From: Apoderus coryli
Taxonomy: Eukaryota; Arthropoda; Insecta; Coleoptera; Attelabidae
NCBI GenBank assembly: GCA_911728435.2
Contig: OU452200.1
Location: forward strand, 25,001,715-25,065,714
Reading direction: 5' to 3'
DNA length: 64,000 nucleotides
In this document: one piece after another, positions 44,901 to 54,291 of the stretch
Position numbering within the stretch: the stretch's first letter is position 1
Layout: every line of letters starts with the position of its first letter
Program-made: the position numbers and the translations under genes
The notes under the pieces: generated by a model
Databases searched by the model: none
What the model was told of the DNA's origin: nothing
The model's input: only the letters and a program-made list of their open reading frames with translations

Positions 44901-47230
44901 TAGGGTTGCAATGGTGTCCTACTTTGGATGCGTTCTTTTATTCATTCAACCTTGGAGATGGAAAATGTACAAAAAGATCAATACTTTCTGAGTTAGCTAG
45001 AATATTTGACCCCCTGGGTTTTCTGGGTCCGATTACGGTATGTGCGAAACTGCTTATACAATATCTATGGTCTCTAGGCTTAGGGTGGGATGACAGTCCG
45101 CCCCTGGATGTCATCTCAAAGTGGCAAACTTTTAAACAGGAGTTAAAATTATTTACAAACTTTCATATCCCTAGACATATCGAATGTTTGTCGAATGAAT
45201 CTACAAATCAATTAATAGGGTTTTGCGATGCCTCCGAAAAGGCTTACTGTTCTGTGTTGTATGTACGTAACATATCTCTGACTGGCCAGATAATCAATTA
45301 TTTACTTATTTCCAAATCAAAGGTTGCGCCATTGAAACGCCTATCTGTACCAAGACTAGAGCTTTGCGCTGCGGTTTTACTTACAAAATTATTTCGATTT
45401 GCACTAGATACTTTCAAAGATAAGATAATGTTTCGGAACTTGTACGCGTTTAGTGATAGCACAGTTTCCCTTTGTTGGATAAGGGGATCTCCTCATTGCT
45501 GGAAGACGTTTGTCAGCAATAGGGTATGTTTCATACAAGAACATTTGCCCGCTACTCATTGGTATCATGTACCTAGTGAACACAATCCTGCTGATTGTGG
45601 CTCGCGTGGTCTTTCTCCAAATGAACTTGCTGAGTTTTCGCTATGGTGGAAAGGTCCAGATTTTCTGTTTACTCCGGAAAATGAATGGCAAGTTTTACAA
45701 CATAAATATGCAAAATCTACAGACGAAGATAAAGAACAACGTAAAATTATTCTTGCTACAACTATTGAAACTAATTTTCTTGACGCTATGTTAGAAAATT
45801 ATTCATCTCTCTCGAAAATAAAACGGATACTTGCGTATGTTTTGCGATTTATAAGTAACGCGAGGGGTTGTAAGAATAAAAAATTTACAGGTTTTCTTAC
45901 AAGTTTTGAGCTTAATAATACCTTGCTTGTGTTGGCTAAGCGCGTACAGGTTGTTTATTTTGATAATGAAATGTCCGCTTTGAAAAATAAAAAACAACTT
46001 CCTAAATATTTACAAAAATTAAACCCTTTTCTCGATGATGACGGTATATTACGGGTCGGTGGCCGACTTAGACATTCGAGTTTGACATACGACAAAAAAT
46101 ACCCGGTTATTTTACCTGGTAATTGTAGATTTACTACTTTACTAATAAACCAAATACATGTTTTTGGGTTACATGCTGGTATACAGACCACACATTTTTT
46201 GTTAATGCAGAACTTTTGGGTTCTTTCGGCTAAAAGAGTAATTCGAAGTGTGCTTTCTCGATGCAGAGTGTGTTGGAGAACACATCCTCCTAATTTTCAA
46301 CCTCCTATGGGCAATTTACCGAAATATCGAGTGTCCCAGGTGAAGTCTTTTACATACGTTGGTACGGATATAGCAGGACCGTACTTTACAACCACCCGAC
46401 GAATACGAGGTGCAGTCAAGAATAAATCGTACGTTTGTATTTTTGTTTGTTGTTGTACGAAGGCTGTACATTTGGAACTGCTGTCGGATTTGTCCACCGA
46501 AGCATTTCTTGCTGGATTTCGACGATTTATTGCACGTAGAGGTAGATGTACTGATGTTTACTCTGATAATGGGACTAATTTTGTCGGTGCTGACAAGTAT
46601 TTGCGAGAAATATACGCTGCAACTGCTAGTAGGGAATCGATTAATTGGCATTTTAATCCACCTGCTGCCCCTCATATGGGTGGCATATGGGAGGCTAATA
46701 TTAAATCAATGAAAACGCATTTGTTGAGAGTTATTGGGGAGCAGGTGCTCTCTTACGAAGAATTTTCCACTGTCCTAACACAGGTGGAAGCTGTGTTAAA
46801 TTCGCGACCTCTTTGCTCTTTGAGTAGCGATCCGAATGATCTTGCAGTCCTCACTCCAGGGCATTTTCTTACTTTGGAGCCACTCACTGCTGTACCTGAC
46901 CCTGATGTTTCTCACCTCAATGTGAATCGTTTGTCGCGCTGGCAGCTTGTGCAAAAATTACATACTGATTTTTGGCGCCGCTGGCATCAGGAGTACTTGC
47001 ATACTCTACAGCAAAGGTCTAAATGGAATAGACCTGATGCTCCTGCTACCATCGGCGCACTTGTTTTGATAAAAAATGAACTAACTACTCCTCTTAATTG
47101 GATTCTTGGAAGAATAACCGAACTCATACCAGGTTCGGATGGAGTTTGTAGAGTGGCGGTTGTGAGGACTACTTCTGGGATGTTTAAACGCCCATTAGTA
47201 AAACTGTGCCCTCTTCCAACCTTAGAATAA
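41957..47230 (+). CDS. BEL/Pao Gag-Pol polyprotein, intact
   Basis: The first ATG context (caacATGCC, protein starting MPPATTN) gives 1757 residues, normal for the family. Frame extends upstream but without an ATG. Domains in order: gag helical region and DUF1759-like LPTFYGD near 133; zinc knuckle CFHCNGNHLVYKC near 352 and a second Cys/His set near 400; A17 protease with LLDSGAQSSF near 497; RT with YVDD near 912; RNase H with FCDASEKAY near 1089; integrase zinc region HAGIQTTHF near 1403, then catalytic Asp in YVGTDIAG near 1467, SDNGTNFVG near 1535 and Glu in GGIWEANIK near 1574; C-terminal DUF5641-like WRRWHQEYL near 1674. No stop or frameshift is present. No envelope gene follows. Confidence 0.95.
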   Translation: MPPATTNIKVSRATALRQTAINTLALVERIAANTKTDPGLKLKFKVSFRNLKRSIKDFERHHNALLSLIADDAEALTGENRIQDDFTSRFLNIETYYYELFESELNDTPTIDGTQFAANTSNASEPERSQLPQLKLPTFYGDVTKFPTFIEIFNTVVHNKKQMSNVEKFNHLISALGGHALTILEKLPMVGDYYSVAYNILTSTYEDKRGRAVAAWRSLESSPILTSENAVALRDLLRTFTDNLSILQILGYPTDQWDFIVTNMLLDRLDPVTSENFEKTHASKEMPKYDTLKNFLNQQCTALESVKHNNKLKKNFNTDRKSFSNETRTSSSNSYKNKSAFFVNANQQRSIICFHCNGNHLVYKCPSFLEKTPKQRFEIVKRQKACINCLANLHMLQNCHSDKRCRFCNKNHHSLLHFSELSNVHTVQHNSSNEAASSSNNTNMQNYASTFSASNVGTNNSDVRSVQVGMLTNKHDVLLSTVLLKIQDTYGEWHAARGLLDSGAQSSFITKQCANVLGLTKFNVALTLQGLDKMSTKAKSGVHCIISTLQNTSNTFDLDAVIVDNICENMPHISFDINDFPFISNLQLADPNFNTSSRIDLLLGADIFPNILTSGKIDNGPDNPTCINTVFGWVLLGKFSVSESPNISRQVRTFFLTHSDIQLDETLKKFWNIEEVPDIKCVSPEEKYCEKYFSETTFRDTEGRYVVSLPFKINAPNFGDTRSIALRRLVSLEKRFVHDNTLYSAYSDIMKEYLDNSHMQRVLTPTLNEVNNYFYIPHHAVLKRDSSTTPVRVVFDASSHTSVNDSLNDVLYAGPKLQQDLVKILLKFRIHRYVITCDIRQMFRMILVSSEHRRYQRILWRFNSNEPIQDYQLNTLTFGIVSSPYLAIRTLQKLSKDYNDLPLASYVLQNDIYVDDIVAGSSTIDGILELKSQLMELLNRGGFELRKWASNDTNIFSDLPSDFVQTNKLSLDLENDTTLKILGLQWCPTLDAFFYSFNLGDGKCTKRSILSELARIFDPLGFLGPITVCAKLLIQYLWSLGLGWDDSPPLDVISKWQTFKQELKLFTNFHIPRHIECLSNESTNQLIGFCDASEKAYCSVLYVRNISLTGQIINYLLISKSKVAPLKRLSVPRLELCAAVLLTKLFRFALDTFKDKIMFRNLYAFSDSTVSLCWIRGSPHCWKTFVSNRVCFIQEHLPATHWYHVPSEHNPADCGSRGLSPNELAEFSLWWKGPDFLFTPENEWQVLQHKYAKSTDEDKEQRKIILATTIETNFLDAMLENYSSLSKIKRILAYVLRFISNARGCKNKKFTGFLTSFELNNTLLVLAKRVQVVYFDNEMSALKNKKQLPKYLQKLNPFLDDDGILRVGGRLRHSSLTYDKKYPVILPGNCRFTTLLINQIHVFGLHAGIQTTHFLLMQNFWVLSAKRVIRSVLSRCRVCWRTHPPNFQPPMGNLPKYRVSQVKSFTYVGTDIAGPYFTTTRRIRGAVKNKSYVCIFVCCCTKAVHLELLSDLSTEAFLAGFRRFIARRGRCTDVYSDNGTNFVGADKYLREIYAATASRESINWHFNPPAAPHMGGIWEANIKSMKTHLLRVIGEQVLSYEEFSTVLTQVEAVLNSRPLCSLSSDPNDLAVLTPGHFLTLEPLTAVPDPDVSHLNVNRLSRWQLVQKLHTDFWRRWHQEYLHTLQQRSKWNRPDAPATIGALVLIKNELTTPLNWILGRITELIPGSDGVCRVAVVRTTSGMFKRPLVKLCPLPTLE

Positions 47231-47255
47231 TTCTGAAAATACCCTAGGTGTTTTC

Positions 47256-47268
47256 AGGGGGGTGGGAA
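47256..47268 (+). promoter_or_regulatory. Polypurine tract
   Basis: aggggggtgggaa (one T) ends exactly at the 3' LTR and would prime plus-strand synthesis. Confidence 0.8.
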
Positions 47269-47884
47269 TGGTTCGTCCTGGACCACCCTTTTGTATATTT
47301 ATTTATCTATTTAATTGTTATCCTACTTTTTGCTTTGCTTATTAATCTATTGGAATTTTTTCTGGTTATTACTGCTACTACAGTTACTTGATTTTCAATT
47401 TCTAATTAATACATGTTTCTGCATCCACAAACAATTTATAATTTACTTTGTTCGTGTTAAATTCATATTTTTACTTTCGAAAATATTTACTCCTTTTCAA
47501 ACTTCCATTGAATCCAACCCTGTATTTACACCCATCCTAATATACCTACGTTCCTTATCTCCTGAAAAATGAAAGAAGAAATAAGGACAAGCAGGCAGAA
47601 TACGATACGACTTGAATCTCTACGAAGCTATAAAAATTGAATTGTGAATGTGTAGTTACTATTGCTAATTATTATAGTTGTTTTTTTTTTATATAAAACG
47701 ATAACCGTGCACGGTCTAAACGCGAGTGCTAATACCAACTGAAGAACCTGAAAGAACTTGTGGAATTTTCCCGGTGAGTTCCCTTTTCATTATATATTTC
47801 CCTACCTTTTTTTTTCTTCTCTTTTTATTTATTTCATTGCACGACTGGTTGAAACCTATAAAAAATATAGTCTAGAATAATACA
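47269..47884 (+). repeat. 3' LTR
   Basis: 616 bp, the same length as the 5' LTR and matching it throughout by eye, including the T and A runs. It provides the transcription end of the element. Confidence 0.93.
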
Positions 47885-47889
47885 GTTTT

Positions 47890-48069
47890 TATTGTTGTAT
47901 TCTAGACCTATTCGTACAATTTCATGTAATTCCGACAACAATCGGTTCAATACGTTTAAGTATACGATATGCGTAGAGAAGAGCGCATGCGTAGATGTCA
48001 AAAGATACTTTTACGTATACGTCATTGGCGTTGCCTTAACTACCTATTTATAATAAACCAAATGCGTAC
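47890..48069. other. Short non-coding stretch between BEL/Pao and the nested DNA transposons
   Basis: No gene or repeat was recognised. Confidence 0.4.
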
Positions 48070-48076
48070 ACCGGGT

Positions 48077-49020
48077 GGCATTTTCGGAATTCGCCGACAC
48101 ATTAGCCGCTCGGAATGATTCGGGTGATGCGAATCCCAGATTCATAAAGTCCCGACGTTTTAGACTAATGCGTCGGCGATTTATCAAATACATGCAACGT
48201 GCCAACTCCTAAACACTCGACGTATTAGACTTAATGATTCGGCGATTTACGAAATACCGTTCGAACTAGTATAATACTAAATATTAACCCATCACATTAC
48301 TTACATAATTTGTGAAATATTCATATTTGCAATTATCAGTAAATTCTATAAACAGGAGTTTTCTAGATCTTCATATGATTTTGATACGAGAATATTTCGA
48401 AAGCATTTATAACAGCTTTGCACATAATTTGAACAAATTTTATTCTTGCCTGTGTTAAGCCACTTCCAACAGGCTTTCAAAACGTGGAAAGTACACAACA
48501 AGAAAGATGATGCATGCCATATCTTTTTAGAAGCGTTTCTTTCAGCTAAATCGTCATCCGTAAGAATAACTTTTGCTTTAATTTTAATGGGAAAAATTTC
48601 ATAAAGGTCACGCACGGCTGCTAAAAATACATTCGATTCTTGGCTGCTACTTAGGATGTGCAGCCCAAAGGTAATCTTCCAATAGCGGACTGTGTTATAA
48701 AGTAGTAAACTTTATGATTTTGTGTATCGCAGTTGCCCGTGGAATCAACAAACATAATCTCTGAAGACTGGTAAAGCGTTGCAACTCTTTGCATAATTGG
48801 TGTGCAGAGTGCTACGGGAAATCAAAATGTTTTTAACAGTTAAAGAAACTAGTTACACAAATCTGATTCAAAACGAAAAGATATTCTTAGTTTGAGATGG
48901 GCAATTTCATATGTAAATCACTGACGCATTAGCCTAATACGTCGGGACTTTATGAATATGTGATTCATATCACCCGAGTTGTTCCGAGTGGCTAATGTGT
49001 CGGCGAATTCCGAAAATGCC
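48077..49020 (-). mobile_element. MULE-like DNA transposon, internally deleted
   Basis: Terminal inverted repeats of about 115 bp (48077-48190 and 48907-49020) begin GGCATTTTCGGAATTCGCCG and match closely. They are flanked by accgggt at 48070-48076 and 49021-49027, a 7-bp candidate target duplication. Inside, the minus strand 48346-48615 encodes a fragment of MULE-type transposase: ILTDDDLAERNASKKIW with the second catalytic Asp region, and LLCTFHVLKACWKWL with the family C..H signature. The fragment is too small to be active, so the copy would need an external transposase. A 9-bp duplication is usual for Mutator-type elements, so the 7-bp one is a caveat. Confidence 0.75.
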
Positions 49021-49278
49021 ACCGGGTGTCCCACCGGGAAGGGATTCGAGCGATTATGGAGAAACTACACTGTGGAAGAATCTGAAAATCTGGTGTAGTA
49101 CTTAGGTCGACGGAATCAATTCGGCTAAAATATTTTCAAGAATCTAGCACTTCCGATTCTTGAAAACGTTTTAGCCGAATTGGTCCCGTCGACCTAAGTA
49201 CCACACCAGATTTTCAGATTGTTCCACAGTGTAGTTTCTGCATAATCGATCGAATCCCTTCCCGGTAGGACACCCGGT
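49021..49278. mobile_element. Foldback MITE with 124-bp arms
   Basis: Arms 49021-49144 and 49155-49278 are near-perfect reverse complements around a 10-bp loop. Both ends are accgggtgtcc-type. The left terminus is interrupted: the MULE-like element sits in its first seven bases, so accgggt now appears on both sides of that insert. Similar accgggtg starts occur near 3487 and 9127. Confidence 0.85.
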
Positions 49279-49889
49279 ATAACTAACACACCGTCTCGCG
49301 AGGTTTAGCAATATCAACTGCTTCGATTTCGTTCACTTCTCAACGAGAAAATCATCGATTTTGAAATTTCACAACACGATAGATTTACAATTTGTGCATG
49401 TGCATGAAGAATGCTTTGAACGCTGTAATAAAGTATTATAATGTGACAATTAGTTGTCAAAACTCTACAGTAAAGTTTAGACGGAATGTTTGTAGTAGGT
49501 TGACATATATATTCTATATTTCAGTAAGATCCCAGTTATTTACAAGAAAATCGATTTTGAAATAAGTAATTTCAAATATTTAAAATTGCACTTTATTAGA
49601 GAAATAACCAAAATCATTATAAAATTAAATTATGTAATTTTCGAAAAATAATCCATTATGACGAGGAGTGTGTGTAATATATATAAGTTAATAAAAGCTA
49701 TTATTCTTTGAAGGAAGTAGCCAAGTATTTTGGGAATGTTAAAGTTTACTATAACAACGATGCGGTGATCAATCATTATGCTCAAAGTAATTGTGGAAGT
49801 CTATGCTTAGAATTTCTCTATAAAAGCTGCTAAACATTCATCGGGTGCGTTAGTTATGTCTATACGATCTTCACGTTGAAAGATCACAG
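49279..49889. other. Non-coding stretch
   Basis: AT-rich sequence. From about 49690 fragments such as KEVAKYFGNVKVYYNNDAV can be read on the plus strand and may be the front of the broken gene that follows, but this is weak. Confidence 0.3.
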
Positions 49890-50660
49890 CTCAGTGCTAT
49901 CAATTGATTTGATCCATCAATTAGAAGCCGATAGTTGATATGGAATTGCGCAACTAGGCTTTTCTTCGTTTAATAGTATTCTAAATATTGAGGAGGGTTC
50001 AAACAAATTTATTATTTTAAAAATGGTGATAGAAGTAAGGAGAGAGTGATAACAAATTCCTACAGATGCATGCAAAATCAGTGACATTGAAAACAATATC
50101 AATTCAAAAATCCCTCGTACACATGAAAAGGAATCAGAGCAAAATTCTATTTCAATTACACTAAATAATAATACGATTAAGTGTGAAATATTTAGCAGCG
50201 TTCACTCTGCAAATTTAACTATCTAGACAGTATATACGTAATATTTTAGGATTCTCGGCTTATACACGCATTGATAGTATCACAACGACCGGCCTTCACC
50301 CACTATTTACGAATTCGCTATATCAGTCGATCTTGGGTATTCTATCAATGAAATTCCAAGATATTGAACTTATTTACCAATAAATAAAAGTGAAATTTAT
50401 ATCATGACTCTGTCAATTTATGACCAGGATTTTGAACTTTTTGATTTTCGTGGTGAAGAAATTATTATTAAGTTGGAATTGAGAAAGTTATCATAATGGG
50501 TTTGGTCTTTGACTATTATAAAGAATTTAAGTGTTGAAAGGAGTTCAGTTATCAAGCCACACCGTTGGCGTAAACATCATTAACTCAATCGAATAGAGAA
50601 TTCCTCAAATCGCTTGGTTATCATGTTATCTTCAGAAGTGTTTAATTTATATCGCCAACC
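49890..50660 (+). pseudogene. Broken capsid-type gene of Polinton/adintovirus-like origin
   Basis: Several decayed plus-strand frames keep short motifs in the order I associate with a widespread family of arthropod proteins linked to Polinton-like elements: LGFSSFNSILNIEEGSNKF (about 49950-50010), SITLNNNTIKCEIFS (about 50150-50200), RNILGFSAYTRI (about 50240-50275), YDQDFELFDFRGEEIIIKLE (about 50420-50480) and an NREFLKSLGYHV-like stretch (about 50595-50630) that could start a second protein. Stops and frameshifts interrupt every part, so no product is expected. The family link rests on remembered motif style, not on a search. No other Polinton genes (polymerase B, integrase, ATPase) are seen nearby. 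Confidence 0.45.
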
Positions 50661-50809
50661 AAAGTTTGATGAAGCCATTCATCAAACTTCATCAAACTAC
50701 AATCCCTTTGTAAAATCGATTCTAAAGTTCAGTTTTCATGCGATTTTCTTAGTACAAAGACAAAGCCATGATAAAAACCCCCTTAATAATGGGCAATAAA
50801 ATCTATCAA

Positions 50810-51240
50810 AATATGACCCGCAAAAAAAGACGCGGCAATATTTAAGGAAATGATTTCTCAGGTCATTTTATGAAAAAAAGTCCAGTTGGGTTAGGGTGGC
50901 AACGTAATAAGTATTATTAACAAAAAATGTACGCCACTGACTGTAATTTAATGTTGATATTGACTTGAGATAAAGCAATTAACTTTCTTATCTCATGTAA
51001 TTTTTATAAATAAATAAAATTAACATTTATACCTTATACAAAAAATAAAAAAAAACTGTTGAAAGTGACCACCTCTATCTGGAATACATGAATCCAATGT
51101 TCTCCTCATTGACTGGCAAACTCTCTCAAAAATACCAGGGTCGTTTCTAATCGAATTACACCCAGCAATAATGCGATTTTTTCATAAAATACCCTGATAA
51201 CTCACCCCCTAAAATATGCCGCGTCTTTTTGAATCACCCT
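50810..51240 (-). pseudogene. Decayed DDE transposon (mariner/IS630 type), C-terminal piece
   Basis: The right end (acagggtgattcaaaaagac, reading inward on the minus strand) and the left end near 50816 (ccgcaaaaaaagacgcggc) are partial inverted repeats. Between them the minus strand reads RVCQSMRRTLDSCIPDRGGH, the sort of C-terminal tail (R...C....G.HF) that closes insect DDE transposases of the DUF4817 type. It is not functional. Confidence 0.5.
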
Positions 51241-51769
51241 GTATATTATGTCATGTCTCATGTCGTATGAAAAATGAGTAGGTAGGTATATATACAGGGT
51301 GAGTCACGAGTAACTGTACATACTTCTACCATAAGTAGAGGCACATTAGGGGATTATCAAATGACCATTAAAAAATGTCTCATTGTCTTGATTATTAATA
51401 TACAGGGTGAATTATGGATTTTCACCAAAACAATGTTTCGTCATATCTTTTCAATGATTAAGTCGATTTATCTCATTTTTTTATAAAAGTGTGTATTGGT
51501 GTCTGGCAACTAACTGACATATTCAGAATTGAAAAAATCCAGGTCCGTCTTCGAGAAAATTTGTGGGACTGCTTCATATTCAACACTTCACACTGTATAT
51601 GATTTTTCAAAAATCTGATATAAGTTTTTCAGAGGGCATACATAGACAGTTAGACCTGGGTATTCGAATTTTTTGTTACACTCACCTCACATTTCCAATT
51701 AAAGATTCATTTTAGAGTCAAATAGAAAATTGGCAATAATGAAATTTCTTACGGTATAATAATGTTTAG
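51241..51769. other. Non-coding stretch with several transposon termini
   Basis: acagggtgagtcacgag near 51294 and acagggtgaattatgg near 51403 are two closely spaced element ends of the same general type. No coding frame is supported. Confidence 0.4.
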
Positions 51770-52015
51770 TTATTAAAAAGAAATCTCCAAAATAAACAGA
51801 AACGACACACACTGTGCTCCAGTATGTTAAATACCATAATTTAAATTGATTTACAGGGCCGGAGTTAAAAATCTGGCATATCTGGTTCATCCCAATAATT
51901 CACCCTGTATATAACTTTTTCCACCCGTAATAGACTGAAAACAGATAAAGAATGTTTGTAATAACCTAGTTTTCTTATTTGTTTGAGGAAACTCATGTGT
52001 CTAATTAGTTTCATC
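51770..52015 (+). repeat. Left arm of inverted repeat around the DIRS (partner 59095-59345)
   Basis: About 245 bp here is the reverse complement of 59095-59345, including gacacacactgtgctccag, ccagatatgccaga on the other strand, and ttgtttgaggaaactcatgt. The coding part of the match (a THVSN segment on the plus strand) belongs to a DDE transposase preserved better in the right copy. Confidence 0.75.
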
Positions 52016-52159
52016 GCAATGAAATGTTTATTCATAAAATAAATAACAACAACCGAACAAGTTTTAACAATGTAGAACAATAGGGAACAAAGTAAAAAAC
52101 AAATTAATTATTCTTTTCGTTTCTTGGGGTTTAAGGTTCTATTTTATGTCTGTGCTTCA

Positions 52160-52306
52160 GCTTGACCCATTTGAGATTACCCCTCTATTATTCCCCCTCT
52201 CAGAGTGCCCCCACTCCCCCCTCCACCACCGTTTAGCCCCACTACACGAGCTCCGCGCGCCGACCCCGCTCTACTGTGCCGACTAGCGCGTAGCGTTCTT
52301 CAGTAC
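52160..52306 (+). repeat. DIRS left inverted terminal repeat
   Basis: 147 bp, GC-rich and pyrimidine-rich (ccccctctcagagtgc, ctccgcgcgccgacc). It is the reverse complement of 57436-57582 with only about one mismatch. The outer 19 bp of the element (52141-52159) are not part of the repeat but are copied in the internal complementary region. Confidence 0.9.
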
Positions 52307-52407
52307 GCTTTTATTATTCTTAGCGCTCAGAGTGTTCTAGTAAGGGTAGTATCTAAGTGTAGTATCTATCCTAGTGACAAGTGAAGTGAATTAGTGAGGT
52401 GTTTCCG

Positions 52408-54291
52408 ATGGATAACACAACGGTAGGTAATATTTTTTCTTTCAGAAAGTGAAATGTTCATATGCAGAAATATTTAGCGGCGATCGTTTTTCAACACCCG
52501 CATTATTCAAAAAGTATTGTATTTGCAGCTCATTTATAGCAGCATATAGAGCTCATGTATTGCAACATTCGCAGCTACGGCTCAAATTTGCAGTCGTGCG
52601 CCTCGCTTTTTGAGCAGTTCGGCTCAGGTTTCGGGCAGCACGGCTCAAATCCTCAGCCTTACGGCTCATTTTTACGGCCTTACGGCTCATTAGCTCCGCC
52701 GCTCGACACGAAGTCGACGGTACAAATTAGCGGACCTATCTCAAATATCTGCCTTTGTTTCATTTACAGATGGCAATTAACTCTGACGTTATAAGCATGG
52801 GTGAATTATTTCTGCAGGATGTCGAAGACGATGAGAATATCATTCTGCGAAAGTTAAAAAAGTTGGCGGAAGATCATCTTCCCGATGGATGGATGGATTG
52901 GACATTATCTAAAATTCCATGTGCGTTGGAAGGGGACATTGATCCACAACTTTTAAATAAAATCCGATTTGCATTGCCTACAGGGGGTATTGCCATGGCA
53001 TTTGATCCCAATGCTTCTGGTCTTATGGAAAAGCCTTACAGAGACATGAAAGCTAAGATGCTCAAATGGAGTTTTTGTAGGGGTTTGATATATAGTCCTG
53101 CAACTTTGTTGATCCGATTGAGAGGTTCGTCTTATGTTCAACATCAATTGGTTTCTCAGTCAATTACTTCGATCAAGCATTTGCTGGTTTCTCGTAAAGA
53201 AGCATCTAGACAGCTAGCGGGAGGCGATTCGGATGAAGACTCCGAGCAACTTGAAACACCAAAAAAGCAGTCTGTTGCGACTCGCCTAGATTCATTAGAA
53301 CAGAGGTCGGATCAGAACCAATCGCTGTTGGAAGAAATATTGGAAAGGTTGACGTCTTCTCGTTCCTTACCGGAAGAACATGATCAGTTTTCAAACGTTT
53401 CATACGATGAAGAAAACGACGATCCCTTAGAAGAAGAAAGTACTGGTTCTAACTGGCAAGCTCCTATTTTTATACCTACAGATAATAAAGAAAGGGAGAT
53501 CTCGTTTTATTTTGCGCCAGCGACTAAAGAACAAGAACCTGCAATCCCAGAGCCGAATCTGGAACTAAAAATACAAGGGATTGACTGTCAAAGATTAGGA
53601 AAATCTTCATGGGATAAGATAAGATATTCAGAGGTTCAGAAAAAATATCATGCGTCTCCCGTTTTTTCTCATCTCCTCGTCAACCATGGCCTAAACAAAG
53701 TTTCTAATAGTTATAGTGATTTCCTGTCAGACAGATGGTTCCTTTGGCACTTTATGCCATGCCATGCTGAAACAGCGTCAATTTTTTCAGGAAGGTATTT
53801 CGGAATTTATTTCCAAACATCCGGAATATGCTCAAGAGCTCCGTGAAATTTTTGGCGGTCCTTTATCTAATTTCAGGATTGTTTCGGATGATTTATTACA
53901 ATATGTGTGTGGCAAACGGGCGGAAGTTTTTGATTTGCGCCGAAGATATCATAGTGGATCTAACGCCGCGATATCTCATATTGTAAATAAAATTCCACCT
54001 TCTGCTACCCATCTATTTGAAGAAGATCTTTTTGATCAAATAAAGAAGGAACAGGGTTTACATACTCAGGTTTTAAAAAGACGCCTTCCTAAAGATTTCC
54101 AATCCTCTAATGATTTTCGTCCAAAGAAATTACAAAGAACGTCGAATAATATGCCTTACGCACGTAATCGTCAAAACTCGGAGAAGTCAAGTTCAAGTCA
54201 GAAGGCTAGAGTTCAGGAAAGAGATAGGTTTCGTCCCCCGAATAGAAAATTCTCTTCTTCCTCTGCCAGGGATAGAAAACACCCCAGATGA
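52408..54291 (+). CDS. DIRS gag-like ORF1, with a probable 5' intron and a frame break
   Basis: A five-codon first exon (MDNTT, 52408-52422) ends at GTAGGT. A TTTCATTTACAG acceptor at 52769 leads in phase to MAINSDVISMGELFLQDVED. The protein continues in one frame to about 53700-53840 (DRWFLW). It then continues in a second frame (GTLCHAMLKQRQFFQEG, typical DIRS gag wording) to a Lys/Arg/Ser-rich tail ending RKHPR and TGA at 54289-54291. The change of frame is either a one-base indel or a programmed shift. The role is presumed nucleocapsid; no zinc knuckle is visible. Confidence 0.65.
52571..52705 (+). repeat. Degenerate short tandem repeat in the DIRS 5' intron
   Basis: The phrase cggctca recurs every 20-30 bases (five or six times, for example tacggctcaaattt and cacggctcaaatcc). 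It lies in the proposed intron of ORF1 and may be regulatory. Confidence 0.55.

Larger units (their letters stand above)
40830..47884 (+). mobile_element. Full-length BEL/Pao LTR retrotransposon
   Basis: The element is 7055 bp, bounded by TG...CA long terminal repeats of equal length, with a 5-bp target duplication (gtttt at 40825-40829 and 47885-47889), a tRNA-Tyr-type primer site, one complete polyprotein gene and a polypurine tract. I saw no difference between the LTRs where I compared them, which implies a recent insertion. All parts needed for autonomous transposition appear present. Confidence 0.95.

Noticed and set aside
48070..49278. Treating the MULE-like element and the foldback MITE as one element with complex ends
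   Set aside because: Each has its own complete inverted ends, and the accgggt words fit one inserted in the other.
52555..52794. 79-codon Ser/Gly/Pro-rich open frame in the DIRS leader
   Set aside because: It results from the cggctca repeat array, and the splice evidence places it in an intron.
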